DNA of 64,000 bases from JABMMZ01 sp040403495 (GCA_040403495.1 JBBAKM010000006.1:44102-108101), one strand, 5' to 3'. Counted from the stretch's first letter, positions 7,532-16,802 are shown. The notes: a model not told the origin generated them from the letters alone. Program-made: numbers and translations.

Positions 7532-10129
7532 ATGAACATTAATAAATTCACAATAAAAGCCCAAGAGTGCATTCAATCAGCACAACAATTGGCATTTGAA
7601 AACAACCATCCTACCATTGAAAACGCTCACATATTAAAGGGCATTTTGGAAAATGACGATGAAATCTGTTCCTATCTTTTCAGTAAAGTTGGGGCCAATT
7701 TAAACCGTGTTAAAATAGCAAACGATGCCATCTTAAATGGATATCCTAAAGTCAGTGGAGCTCCTAATCAAACACTTTCTAATTCTAGTTCAAATACATT
7801 AATGTATGCTGAGAAGATGATGAAAGAAATGGGAGATGAATATGTTTCAGTTGAACATCTCATTTTATCGTTAATAAACAATAATGACAACGTTGGCAAC
7901 CTAATGAAGGATGCTGGCATCAAATTGAGTGATGCTAAAAAAGCAATTTTAGAACTTAAGGGAGACAGTAAAGTAAGTTCGCAAGGTGGTGGAGAGCAAT
8001 ACAATGCTTTAAAAAAATATGGATTAAATCTTAACCAAATGGCTTCTCAAGGCAAACTTGACCCTGTCATTGGACGCGATGAAGAAATCAGAAGAGTCCT
8101 TCAAATTTTAAGTCGTAGAACCAAAAATAATCCTGTATTAATAGGCGAACCTGGAGTAGGTAAAACAGCAATTGCTGAGGGATTGGCAAGAAGAATCGTT
8201 CAAGGAGATGTACCTGAAAATTTAAAAACCAAAACTATTTATAGTTTGGATATGGGTGCATTAATAGCTGGTGCAAAATACAAAGGGGAATTTGAGGAGC
8301 GATTAAAAGCAGTTGTAAACGAAGTAATTAAAAGCAATGGTGAAATTATCTTATTTATAGATGAAATACACACCTTAGTAGGAGCTGGAAAAAGTGAAGG
8401 CGCAATGGATGCGGCCAACATATTAAAACCTGCTTTGGCAAGAGGAGAACTTAAATCGATAGGTGCAACTACGCTTGCTGAGTATCAAAAATACATTGAA
8501 AATGACAAAGCATTAGAAAGACGTTTTCAAAAAGTAATGGTCGAAGAACCTGATATTCAAGATGCTATTTCTATTTTACGTGGATTGAAAGAGAGATATG
8601 AAGTCCATCACAAAGTAAGAATAAAGGACGAAGCCATTATCAATGCTGTTGAATTGTCGGCCCGATATATCAGTGACCGTTTTTTACCCGACAAAGCTAT
8701 TGACTTGTTGGATGAAGCGGCCTCAAAACTCAGAATTGAAATAGATTCATTGCCTGAGGAATTGGACGAAATGAACAGAAAAATAATGCAATTAGAGATT
8801 GAGAGAGAAGCCATTAAAAAAGAAAATGATACTGACAAGTTAGAAAAGCTCAACATAGAATTAGCCAATTTGAATGAAAACCGCTCGACTTTGAATGCCC
8901 GTTGGAAAAGAGAAAAAGAGGTTGTTGAATCGATTCAAACAGCAAAAGGACAGATTGAACAATTCAAATACGAGGCAGACCAAGCGGAAAGAAATGGAGA
9001 TTTTGGAAAAGTAGCTGAATTGAGATATGGAAAAATTAAGGAAGTAGAAAACCAAGTAATTGAATTACAATCAAAGTTAGCCGATATACAAAGCGACAAA
9101 CCTATGGTAAAAGAAGAGGTTGACGCTGAGGATATTGCAGAAGTGGTGAGTAAGTGGACTGGTATTCCGGTGAACAGAATGTTGCAAAGTGAACGAGAAA
9201 AACTAATTCATTTGGAAGCCGAATTACACCAAAGGGTTGTTGGACAAGATGAAGCTATAGCTGCCATTTCAGATGCGGTTAGAAGAAGTAGAGCTGGATT
9301 ACAAGACCCAAAAAGACCTATAGGATCGTTTATATTTTTAGGAACAACAGGGGTAGGTAAAACAGAATTAGCCAAAGCATTGGCATCCTTTTTATTCAAT
9401 GATGACAATGCCATGGTTAGAATAGACATGAGTGAATACCAAGAAAAACACACTGTAAGTCGATTGATTGGAGCACCTCCGGGATATGTTGGTTATGATG
9501 AAGGCGGACAATTAACCGAGGCCGTTAGAAGAAGACCATACTCTGTAGTGTTGTTAGATGAGATAGAGAAAGCACATCCAGATGTGTTTAACATTTTGCT
9601 TCAAGTGTTAGATGATGGCAGATTAACGGATAACAAAGGACGTACTGCCAATTTCAGAAATACAATAGTGATTATGACTAGTAATATCGGTTCTCATATT
9701 ATTCAGGAAAACTTTGAATTAATAAACGATGACAACAAACTTGATGTAATGGCTAAAACCAAAAGTGAAGTTTATCAAGCATTAAAGAATACGATTCGAC
9801 CAGAGTTTTTGAATAGAATAGATGAAGTCATTATGTTTGAGCCTTTAAGTCGAGAACACATCCATGAAATCGTTAAAATTCAAATGAATTCAATAACCAA
9901 ACAACTTAAAGAGAGTGGTTTCGATATAGAAATAACCGAAGAAGCTATTGATTGGTTGGCACAATTGGGATATGACCCACAATTTGGGGCGCGTCCAATG
10001 AAACGAGTACTTCAAAAAAGAGTATTAAATGAATTGTCTAAGAAAATTTTAATGAATGAAATCAAGAAAGAGGACATAATTGTTGTAGATGCAATTGAGA
10101 ATCAGATTATTTTCAGAAATAAACTTTAG
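7532..10129 (+). CDS. clpB: ATP-dependent chaperone ClpB
   Basis: 865 residues from the ATG at 7532. An in-frame TTG at 7508 exists, but the product then carries 8 extra residues; MNINKFTIKAQECIQSAQ is the usual Bacteroidota ClpB start. Order: Clp-N repeats (1-145), AAA+ domain 1 with Walker A GEPGVGKT at 205-212, the long coiled-coil M domain (about 400-520), AAA+ domain 2 with GTTGVGKT at 604-611, and the ClpB small domain. It rescues aggregated proteins together with DnaK. It is monocistronic, with the convergent cytochrome/monooxygenase gene ending 1 bp after its stop. A weak -7-like AATATTTG lies at 7503-7510. Confidence 0.97.
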   Translation: MNINKFTIKAQECIQSAQQLAFENNHPTIENAHILKGILENDDEICSYLFSKVGANLNRVKIANDAILNGYPKVSGAPNQTLSNSSSNTLMYAEKMMKEMGDEYVSVEHLILSLINNNDNVGNLMKDAGIKLSDAKKAILELKGDSKVSSQGGGEQYNALKKYGLNLNQMASQGKLDPVIGRDEEIRRVLQILSRRTKNNPVLIGEPGVGKTAIAEGLARRIVQGDVPENLKTKTIYSLDMGALIAGAKYKGEFEERLKAVVNEVIKSNGEIILFIDEIHTLVGAGKSEGAMDAANILKPALARGELKSIGATTLAEYQKYIENDKALERRFQKVMVEEPDIQDAISILRGLKERYEVHHKVRIKDEAIINAVELSARYISDRFLPDKAIDLLDEAASKLRIEIDSLPEELDEMNRKIMQLEIEREAIKKENDTDKLEKLNIELANLNENRSTLNARWKREKEVVESIQTAKGQIEQFKYEADQAERNGDFGKVAELRYGKIKEVENQVIELQSKLADIQSDKPMVKEEVDAEDIAEVVSKWTGIPVNRMLQSEREKLIHLEAELHQRVVGQDEAIAAISDAVRRSRAGLQDPKRPIGSFIFLGTTGVGKTELAKALASFLFNDDNAMVRIDMSEYQEKHTVSRLIGAPPGYVGYDEGGQLTEAVRRRPYSVVLLDEIEKAHPDVFNILLQVLDDGRLTDNKGRTANFRNTIVIMTSNIGSHIIQENFELINDDNKLDVMAKTKSEVYQALKNTIRPEFLNRIDEVIMFEPLSREHIHEIVKIQMNSITKQLKESGFDIEITEEAIDWLAQLGYDPQFGARPMKRVLQKRVLNELSKKILMNEIKKEDIIVVDAIENQIIFRNKL

Positions 10130-10130
10130 A

Positions 10131-11486
10131 CTAAGGTTCTAAACTGATGTTTTCATCCCCATCCTCGTAATTCATATAAGTGATAATAAACTGAAGCATT
10201 TCATCGGTGGTGCGCATACTAGCACCACCGTTTTCAAGTCTTTCGGCAATCTTTTGTGGTGGTTTATTGGGATTATTTGGATTGGCTGAGGTATTATCAA
10301 AAGAGGCATTTACAATAATTCTACTGCCTTTAGGAATTTTAACAGGCTTTTTAAATGTGTAGAAATATTGCCATTGAAAGCGCCATTTAGGAATTTCAAT
10401 TAAGGGAATTGTGTCACCATTTGGTTTAACTGCAAAAGCTTTAAATGATTTACCAATGAGGTGCATGTGTGGGTTAATCGTTAGTACAGAAATGGAATTA
10501 TAAATGGTAATTTCGCTAACATGATTGCTTATTTTATTGGGAGGTACAACCAAAGGTGGAACTATAGGAGACACACCATTTGTCCCCAACATCAGCTCAT
10601 AAGTATTTCTTTTAATAGGTTTATCGGTAAAATACAAATACAGTTTAGAGCTATCGGTTAGTCGTTTTGAGGAAGGTCCATAGTGAATATCATTGCCTAC
10701 GAAAGCCCCATTTTTTTTAAGCACAAACCCTCCTATTCCATCCGGATATTTAACACCAAAAGAACCTGGAAGATAGTTTACCGCAGAATGAATTCTCTCA
10801 GGAGTTGTTTGGTCGTTGTTCAACAATTTAAGTTGAGCAAATTCATTTATAAAATCAGGAGATTCAATAGAAGCAACTCTATTTCCATCAAAAGGATTGG
10901 TTAAATCATTAAAACCCAAATAATGACCATTGAAATGATGGACAACCTTTTTTTGTCCGGGAATAAATTCTACAGCTTTTACAATTCTTTCTTTATCAAT
11001 TTGATAAGGAATTTTAACAGTTAAAAACTGGTCTAACTGATTGGGCAATATATCAATAGGCGGTAATGAAATAACCATATCCGGTTTACCTAAAATCGAT
11101 TGATACACTGGAAAATCAGGTGTTTTTAAACCCGAAGTATCTCCTGCTTTAGCTCCAGATTTATACCAATCTTGAATGAGTTGTATGTCATTTTCTGACA
11201 GAACGCGTTCATTGACAAAGTGAGAATACTGAGGATTTGCAGGCCATGGTGGCATATATCTAGATTGGGTAACAAATGCTACCATTTTCGCTCTTTTTTT
11301 TACGTCGTGAAAAGTAATTAACGAAAAAGGTGCACCACCATTAGGATTATGACAAGGAGTACAATTTTGATTAATAATAGGTGCTATATCCTTAGAAAAC
11401 GTAATGTCATTGCATGAAAAAAAGACACTACATAGGCTCAATAAAACACCCGACAGCTTTGGTTTGGACATCCTTAATAGGTTCAT
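10131..11486 (-). CDS. Cytochrome c / copper type II monooxygenase-like lipoprotein
   Basis: 451 residues (446 if the in-frame ATG at 11471 is used). The N-terminal signal ends in SVFFSC (C25), suggesting a lipoprotein. A heme c motif CTPCH at 42-46 lies in a short cytochrome c domain. The remainder resembles peptidylglycine alpha-hydroxylating monooxygenase: VVHHFNGH and DIHYGPSS (CuH-type His), NPHMHLIGKSF (CuM His pair), and TTDEMLQF (candidate Cu Met). These families oxidise C-H bonds with copper and O2; the substrate here is unknown. Its first 59 bases overlap, out of frame, the end of the redoxin gene upstream, and the pair resembles proteins in which redoxin, cytochrome c and PHM domains are fused. 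Confidence 0.82.
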   Translation of the reverse strand: MNLLRMSKPKLSGVLLSLCSVFFSCNDITFSKDIAPIINQNCTPCHNPNGGAPFSLITFHDVKKRAKMVAFVTQSRYMPPWPANPQYSHFVNERVLSENDIQLIQDWYKSGAKAGDTSGLKTPDFPVYQSILGKPDMVISLPPIDILPNQLDQFLTVKIPYQIDKERIVKAVEFIPGQKKVVHHFNGHYLGFNDLTNPFDGNRVASIESPDFINEFAQLKLLNNDQTTPERIHSAVNYLPGSFGVKYPDGIGGFVLKKNGAFVGNDIHYGPSSKRLTDSSKLYLYFTDKPIKRNTYELMLGTNGVSPIVPPLVVPPNKISNHVSEITIYNSISVLTINPHMHLIGKSFKAFAVKPNGDTIPLIEIPKWRFQWQYFYTFKKPVKIPKGSRIIVNASFDNTSANPNNPNKPPQKIAERLENGGASMRTTDEMLQFIITYMNYEDGDENISLEP

Positions 11487-11958
11487 TTTTCATCAGCGAA
11501 TTTAAGGCATTTGACAAATAATCTATATATATTTTTGATTGAATGACTCCCAATTCAGTAAATCGGTCATCCAACAAACCGCTGTAAACGATTTTTTTAT
11601 TTTGAGCAACTACAACTTGTGGGGTTACTTCAGGTTTAAAGGCATTGTAAATTTCCAATTGTGAGTCAATAATAATTTGTGAGGATTTAATTGAGTCGGA
11701 ATGAAGGAAAGACAGGCGACTTTCCATGTTTTGATCATCATAAAAAATATAATAAAATTGTACAAGTGGATACTGTTTTTGGTAAAAAGAGAATCGTCCA
11801 ACTAATCGGTTACAAAGTGGACATTCGGTATTGAGGAAAAAGTAAACTGAAGTTGAATCAGACCATTCAAACGGCTGACTATTAGCCAACTTAGTTTCAG
11901 GCTTATGGCATGACAATAGCAAAAAAACCAATAAAAGATAAAAAAAAGATTTAGGCAT
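11428..11958 (-). CDS. Thioredoxin-fold (redoxin) lipoprotein
   Basis: 176 residues. A signal peptide ends in the lipobox LLSC (C17). A thioredoxin-like fold follows with ECPLCNR, giving a CxxC pair C46/C49, and a cis-Pro-type segment VTPQVVVAQ. The end KAVGCFIEP resembles the redoxin boundary in redoxin-cytochrome c-PHM fusions. It is probably anchored in the periplasm or outer membrane and supplies thiol or redox chemistry to the downstream protein, with which it overlaps by 59 bp. It is divergent from the ECF sigma gene, with 36 bp between starts. Confidence 0.78.
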   Translation of the reverse strand: MPKSFFYLLLVFLLLSCHKPETKLANSQPFEWSDSTSVYFFLNTECPLCNRLVGRFSFYQKQYPLVQFYYIFYDDQNMESRLSFLHSDSIKSSQIIIDSQLEIYNAFKPEVTPQVVVAQNKKIVYSGLLDDRFTELGVIQSKIYIDYLSNALNSLMKNEPIKDVQTKAVGCFIEPM

Positions 11959-11994
11959 TAAACTATTTCACATTAACTTCGTCAAAAGTAAAGA

Positions 11995-12555
11995 TTGAGA
12001 AACAAAGAAACAATTTCGGACAATGATTTATTCAAAGAATTTGTAAATAACGGCAAAGCAAACCATCTATTCAATGAAATTATTAACCGATTTAAGTATA
12101 AAATTTATCACCAAGCCAGAAGGATTGTTCTAATCCATCAGGATGCTGATGAAGTTTGTCAATTGGTTTTTATTAAGTTGTGGAAACATGCAGATAGTTT
12201 TAAATTTCAAAGTCAGTTAAGCAGTTTTATTTACAGAATAACCTACAATGAATCAATCAGTTTACTAAAAAGGAATCAGAAGCACTACAATATTGATGAT
12301 TATTTGGACAAAGATGGGCAATATCAATCGATGGTTACACAAGGAGAAACAATTTCTTCAGATGAGATTTTTAAAAATCTGATTTCCGCAACTTTAACAT
12401 TGCCAGAAAAACAAAGGCTTGTATTCAATTACCGCTACTTTGATGAATTGAGTTACAAAGAAATAAGTGACATAACAGGAACAAGTGAGAGCGCTTTAAA
12501 AGCAAGTTATCATTTTGCTGTAGAAAAAATAAAGAAAATAATCAATCCAGATTAA
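11995..12555 (+). CDS. RNA polymerase ECF sigma factor
   Basis: 186 residues. Region 2 spans about 20-90 (DADEVCQLVFIKLWKHADSF), region 4 about 125-185 (YRYFDELSYKEISDITGTSESALKASYHFA, cited in part: LSYKEISDITGT). The only in-frame start is TTG at 11995, because an in-frame stop lies at 11989-11991 and no ATG follows before the sigma domain. It heads a three-gene run with a membrane protein and a Spy-like protein, the usual layout of Bacteroidota envelope-stress ECF operons. Target genes cannot be told from this window. Confidence 0.9.
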   Translation: MRNKETISDNDLFKEFVNNGKANHLFNEIINRFKYKIYHQARRIVLIHQDADEVCQLVFIKLWKHADSFKFQSQLSSFIYRITYNESISLLKRNQKHYNIDDYLDKDGQYQSMVTQGETISSDEIFKNLISATLTLPEKQRLVFNYRYFDELSYKEISDITGTSESALKASYHFAVEKIKKIINPD

Positions 12556-12570
12556 ACTTTTACTAAACGA

Positions 12571-12987
12571 ATGAGTCAAAATACAAACAACATGAAAGAA
12601 AACAAACCAATATCACAATTTGAATTCAATACCCCACCGGAGTATTTCAATCAGTTGAATGATGTAATTTTAAATCGCTTAGAAACTGAAAAGAATAACA
12701 CGGGTAAACTATTTAAAATTAGATTAATACAATGGTCGGTTGCAGCCTCTGTTGTTTTAATGATAGGCGTTGCTTTATATGGCTACAACACTCAAAATAC
12801 AGCTCCATTAGTAAGCATAAACAATATAGAAACGAGTGAAATAGAATCCTATTTAGAAACGAATGAAATAAGCGAAGAAGACCTGATAGAATCGCTTGAC
12901 ATCTCGGAGTTTTCATTAAACGAAGAAACACAATACAACGATATTTTAGAAGATGTTGACGACGATTTGCTTTATCAATACGAATAA
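12571..12987 (+). CDS. Putative anti-sigma / single-span membrane protein of the ECF operon
   Basis: 138 residues. One membrane span at about residues 50-66 (WSVAASVVLMIGVALYGY) divides a short cytoplasmic part (FEFNTPPEYFNQLNDVILNRL) from a strongly acidic periplasmic tail. The PPEYF.QL....L.RL segment is common in Bacteroidota proteins encoded just after ECF sigma genes. No zinc-binding anti-sigma motif (HxxxCxxC) is visible. It begins 15 bp after the sigma gene; an alternative ATG lies at 12592. The anti-sigma role is inferred from position and topology. Confidence 0.65.
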   Translation: MSQNTNNMKENKPISQFEFNTPPEYFNQLNDVILNRLETEKNNTGKLFKIRLIQWSVAASVVLMIGVALYGYNTQNTAPLVSINNIETSEIESYLETNEISEEDLIESLDISEFSLNEETQYNDILEDVDDDLLYQYE

Positions 12988-12999
12988 TTAACAAACAAA

Positions 13000-13497
13000 A
13001 TGAACATACAAAATCAATTTAAAAGAATGGTATTAATGGGCTTAATAATGTTAAGCACTTTGAATTTAATGTCCCAAAAAGGTCAAGGCGCTAAACACGA
13101 TAATAAAGAAGCCAAACATGAAAAAATGAAAGTTCTATTTAAGCAGTATCTGAATGATAAGTTAGCATTAACAGAAACTGAGAAAAAAGGATTTTGGCCA
13201 ATTTTTGATGAATACAAAAAGAAAGAAAAAGAACTAAAAGATTCTTTCAGAAAAAAATACAAACCCAACAGTATTCCGTTTATGGACGACAAGCAAGCGG
13301 AAGCCTATCTCAATGATTTTTTTCAATTAAATGAGAATATTAATCAACTTTACAAGGAAACCACAATAAAACTTAAGAAGGTAATTCCTATTAAAAAAGT
13401 GGCGATGATTCCACATACAGAAAGGGAATTCAAAAAGGAGTTGTTAAAGAAAATGCGAGAAAAAGGTCAAGCCCCTCCTCCACCTGACGAAGAATGA
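13000..13497 (+). CDS. Spy/CpxP-like periplasmic sensor of the ECF operon
   Basis: 165 residues. A signal peptide (MNIQNQFKRMVLMGLIMLSTLNLMSQ) is followed by a helical, very Lys/Glu-rich protein with LALTETEKKGFWPIFDEYKKKEKEL, a pattern of small periplasmic proteins encoded with Bacteroidota ECF sigma factors and distantly like Spy/CpxP. The end is Pro-rich and acidic (PPPPDEE). A chaperone-like or sensing role in the envelope is inferred. It is 12 bp after the preceding gene and is the last of the three-gene run. Confidence 0.65.
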   Translation: MNIQNQFKRMVLMGLIMLSTLNLMSQKGQGAKHDNKEAKHEKMKVLFKQYLNDKLALTETEKKGFWPIFDEYKKKEKELKDSFRKKYKPNSIPFMDDKQAEAYLNDFFQLNENINQLYKETTIKLKKVIPIKKVAMIPHTEREFKKELLKKMREKGQAPPPPDEE

Positions 13498-13503
13498 TAC
13501 TTG

Positions 13504-13511
13504 TATATTTG
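13504..13511 (+). promoter_or_regulatory. Promoter -7 element before the hydrolase gene
   Basis: TATATTTG matches TAnnTTTG exactly, 26 bp before the ATG at 13538 and just after the stop of the Spy-like gene. No clear TTTG is found 19-21 bp upstream. Confidence 0.4.
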
Positions 13512-13537
13512 TAAACAAAAAGATTTAAATATTTTCA

Positions 13538-14410
13538 ATGAGAACATTTCTAACCAATAATTACAAAATCAATTGTATAAAATTATTCATAATGTTGTTT
13601 TTGTTCTCTTGTAACAAAAAAAACACTTTAGAACCTTCGTCTCCTGCAAGTTATAGGATTACAAGAACAATAAATTATAACAATATTGACGTTGATGTGA
13701 TAATCGACAAACCTGCATTAAATGATGTTGATGTCTTATTGGTATTTCATGGCACTGTATTGTATGACAGTAGCTTAATGACTGCAGCCAATAATACACT
13801 TGACAAATTCAAGGATATATTAAATAGAAAAGATATGATGATTGTAAGTGTAGCATATCAGCAAGAAAATATTTTATTCGGCGATAACATTGTTCAAGGT
13901 GAAGCTGCCTTGTTATGGTTGAAAAATAAAGCAAGTCAAGAATTAGGCATCAATGTAAAAAAAGTATTCTTAGGTGGACATTCACAGGGTGGCTATATGG
14001 TAACAAGACTAAATACAATGTATCAAACAAATGGTGTAATAGCTAACGCTCCGGGCCCTTTAAACCTTGTGTACAGATGTCAACTAGAGGAAAATGATCA
14101 AATCCAATCAGGTAGTGTCTGCACTAAACTTAAAAACATGTATGGCTTAACAAGCAACAATAGCAATGCCTACTTCCAAAGATCATTACTTAATTTCACA
14201 AATGGATTCAAGTCTGATATTTTATTTATTCAAGGACTAAATGACTCACCTATTCAAATGTATTCATGGCCAACTTTTAAACAAGAGGTATTAAACTGTA
14301 CAAATTGTAAAAATAGACAGTTTGTAGAGATTGTTGTTGGTGAACATGGCGCTCTGTTTGTTAGTCCAATAGCAAAGATTGAATTTAATAACTTTATAAA
14401 TAATCATTAA
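13538..14410 (+). CDS. Alpha/beta-hydrolase lipoprotein
   Basis: 290 residues. The N-terminal signal ends in LFSC (C25). The alpha/beta-hydrolase core has the oxyanion strand VLLVFHGT (about 66-73), the nucleophile elbow GGHSQGGYM with S149, a candidate acid D235 (QGLNDSP) and a candidate His H269 (GEHG). Two Cys pairs (NCTNC near 252-255) may form disulphides, consistent with export. The family covers esterases and peptidases; the substrate is not predictable. It stands alone, with its own -7 element upstream and the convergent TonB receptor gene downstream. Confidence 0.75.
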   Translation: MRTFLTNNYKINCIKLFIMLFLFSCNKKNTLEPSSPASYRITRTINYNNIDVDVIIDKPALNDVDVLLVFHGTVLYDSSLMTAANNTLDKFKDILNRKDMMIVSVAYQQENILFGDNIVQGEAALLWLKNKASQELGINVKKVFLGGHSQGGYMVTRLNTMYQTNGVIANAPGPLNLVYRCQLEENDQIQSGSVCTKLKNMYGLTSNNSNAYFQRSLLNFTNGFKSDILFIQGLNDSPIQMYSWPTFKQEVLNCTNCKNRQFVEIVVGEHGALFVSPIAKIEFNNFINNH

Positions 14411-14519
14411 AGTAAAGCCAATTTACAAGAGAAAAACCAGATTAGTATTTTCGTTTGAGTAAAAACAATGAGTTTTCTTAAAATAATAACAACAAAATAA
14501 CAAGCGGTGAATAAAAATC

Positions 14520-16718
14520 TTAAAATGTCATTTCAAATGTAACAACAGCGATACGAGGCAAACCGACTCTAATACCTTGAGGTCTTCGGCTAGTAATGTA
14601 TCTTTCATTGGTCAAGTTTTTAACAGAACCTGTCAATTGAGCGTTTATTTTTTTAATCTTATAATACACATTAGCATCAAAAACTTTAAAAGCTTCAATC
14701 ATTCCTTCTCTGCCATCATTGCTTGGCACAATTGAATTTAATTCATCTCCAAATTGTTCACCTGTGAAGGATGCATTCGCTACAAAACCTAATCCCATTG
14801 GTAATTCATAATTCAATGAAGCAGTATGGAAATACTTAGGTGCATAAGGCGTATAATTATTTTTAATGTTAATTTGTTCAGACCCTGAATTGATAAATCT
14901 ATCTTTGTTATAAAAAGCTTTAATAAACGAAAGATTGTTTTGAAAATGCAATTTTGACCTCGATTTTGACCTTAACATATTTAAGATATTCAACTTGTAA
15001 GAAGCCTCAATACCTTGATGAATTGTTTGTCCTCCATTAACTAGTCCAGCGCCTGTACCTCCAGATGATTCAGAAACGGGAATAATTTGGTTTTCAAACT
15101 GCATGTAAAAGCCTGTTAATTCATAGGTTAGAAATTGTTTGAAAGTCCCCCTTGTTCCAACTTCGTAATTCCAGCTTTCTTCAGCATCCAACTGATAAAC
15201 AACCCCTTGTGCAGTTATTGCATCTTTCAAACGAGGAGGTGCAAACCCTTTATGCACCCCTGCAAATATCGTATTATTAGGTTTAATATTAAAGTTCAAA
15301 CCAGCTCCGGGGATTATGGTCATAATACTGTTTCCGGCAATTAAATTGGTATCAACTATTCTATTTACGTTATTAACTCTAAAAGTATTTCTAAGAATAT
15401 TTCTGTTATAATCATAATTTTCGAATCGAACACCTGCTGTAAAAATAATTTTAGAAGTCAATGAAATTTGATTGTGAACAAACGCGCTAAAGGCTTTACC
15501 TGTTCTGATTTCATCTTCAACCAAATCCCCTGACTTAGCATCGTACTTTTTGCCATTTTTTCTTTGTTCAAAAGCTTTTTCGGCTAAATAACGAACCCCA
15601 ACTTTTACTTCAGAAGCTCTTTTTAAGAACAAATATTCGTGATTCAACTTAGTCTCCATTCCAAAAACTTGAAATTGTCTATCCCTGTGTGCATTTTGAT
15701 TTCTCATGTAAATGGCACCATTTTCCACACTTGTATCTCCCCAAATCACACCTGTTTGATTGCTTGTTGATTTAGAGGAACTAAAGTCCTGACGTTGCCA
15801 ATTTCTAGAGGTTGTGTAAGCATACACATTCGATTGTAAGGAAGTGTTTTTGCTAACTTTATACAGATGGGTTAAGCTTGAAGAGTATCTTCTAACTTTC
15901 AACAAGTCAGCCGGAGACATTAAAGTAAAATCCTGATTACCTTGATTAAACATGGTTTGTGTTAATCCAATATAAGTTGAATTAGAAACCTCATCATAAA
16001 CGCCCAACTTATATATTAAATCAGCCTTTTTATTTAGTTTTAAGAATAGTTTGGTATTAAAATCGGTAATTCCAAAGCTAACATACCCCAATTGATTGGC
16101 ACGTTTGCGCATTATTGAAGTATTAATACCAACATTGTTATTAATTTTGGCACTGTGGTTTATAAGCAAATTAGCCAAAGCTCCACTACCAGCTGATATT
16201 TTCACCTTTAATTCATTTTTATCAGGCATTCCTGAGGTCAGATAATTTACAACACCTCCTATTGTTTGAGGGCCATAGATAATTTGACCACTTCCTTTCA
16301 TTACTTCCAAACCAGACATTCTATCAATCACAGGAGAGTAATACAATTCAGGTTCGCCATAGGGATTAAGAGATACAGGAATTCCATCTTCAAGAACCAA
16401 AACACCACGACTTCTATCAGGGTCTAAACCTCTTATTCCAATATTAATTCTCATACCTACACCCTCTTCATCCACGACATGCACCCCTGCAAATTTCCTA
16501 AACATTTCATTGGCAGAAAGCGGGGCTATTAGTTTAAGGTCATTTTTGGATAATGAAGCCGTTGAACCCGGAACATTCCCTATAATACTGTTCGGTTTAC
16601 TTTTCTTGAAAATAATGGAACCAAGTTCATAGGTTGAATCATTATTCGTACTTAGTTTTTGAGAATAAATCGAATGACTAAATACAAAAAGAAAAAGAAA
16701 GCAAATGAAGCGTAGCAT
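14520..16718 (-). CDS. TonB-dependent outer-membrane receptor, FecA-like
   Basis: 732 residues. A signal peptide (cleavage after SIYSQ) leads into a plug domain (about 35-150: SANEMFRKFAGVHVVDEEG, NIGIRGLDPDRSRGVLVLED, LEVMKGSGQIIYGPQTIGG) and a 22-strand barrel ending in an aromatic residue (VTFEMTF). The plug sequence is of the FecA/iron-siderophore type, with no N-terminal CarboxypepD or STN domain. It imports a ferric chelate or similar ligand using TonB energy. Two palindromes resembling iron-responsive DtxR-type sites lie between its start and 16802, which supports metal regulation. Confidence 0.88.
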   Translation of the reverse strand: MLRFICFLFLFVFSHSIYSQKLSTNNDSTYELGSIIFKKSKPNSIIGNVPGSTASLSKNDLKLIAPLSANEMFRKFAGVHVVDEEGVGMRINIGIRGLDPDRSRGVLVLEDGIPVSLNPYGEPELYYSPVIDRMSGLEVMKGSGQIIYGPQTIGGVVNYLTSGMPDKNELKVKISAGSGALANLLINHSAKINNNVGINTSIMRKRANQLGYVSFGITDFNTKLFLKLNKKADLIYKLGVYDEVSNSTYIGLTQTMFNQGNQDFTLMSPADLLKVRRYSSSLTHLYKVSKNTSLQSNVYAYTTSRNWQRQDFSSSKSTSNQTGVIWGDTSVENGAIYMRNQNAHRDRQFQVFGMETKLNHEYLFLKRASEVKVGVRYLAEKAFEQRKNGKKYDAKSGDLVEDEIRTGKAFSAFVHNQISLTSKIIFTAGVRFENYDYNRNILRNTFRVNNVNRIVDTNLIAGNSIMTIIPGAGLNFNIKPNNTIFAGVHKGFAPPRLKDAITAQGVVYQLDAEESWNYEVGTRGTFKQFLTYELTGFYMQFENQIIPVSESSGGTGAGLVNGGQTIHQGIEASYKLNILNMLRSKSRSKLHFQNNLSFIKAFYNKDRFINSGSEQINIKNNYTPYAPKYFHTASLNYELPMGLGFVANASFTGEQFGDELNSIVPSNDGREGMIEAFKVFDANVYYKIKKINAQLTGSVKNLTNERYITSRRPQGIRVGLPRIAVVTFEMTF

Positions 16719-16740
16719 TATTTAGATTGACTGCAAATTA
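16718..16740 (-). promoter_or_regulatory. Degenerate second operator at the start of the TonB receptor gene
   Basis: The first 11 bases (TTATTTAGATT) are identical to the full palindrome at 16780-16802, and 18 of 23 positions match overall by hand alignment. It overlaps the start codon. The centres of the two sites are 62 bp apart, close to six helical turns. Confidence 0.45.
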
Positions 16741-16779
16741 TGCTGCAACAATAAAACTTTTATTTGTTGTTTTCAAACT

Positions 16780-16802
16780 TTATTTAGATTTAGTCTAAAT
16801 AA
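16780..16802 (-). promoter_or_regulatory. Perfect palindromic operator (DtxR/IdeR-like) upstream of the TonB receptor
   Basis: Inverted repeat TTATTTAGA-(5 bp)-TCTAAATAA with no mismatch in the 9-bp arms. It is centred about 73 bp before the start codon. The TTTAGa...tCTAAA core resembles operators of DtxR/MntR-type metalloregulators (TTAGG...CCTAA class). The regulator itself is not in the window, so the assignment is inference from sequence and target. Confidence 0.6.

Noticed and set aside
10683..10904. Plus-strand open frame within the cytochrome/monooxygenase gene
   Set aside because: Shadow of the minus-strand gene, with no plausible start context or family similarity.
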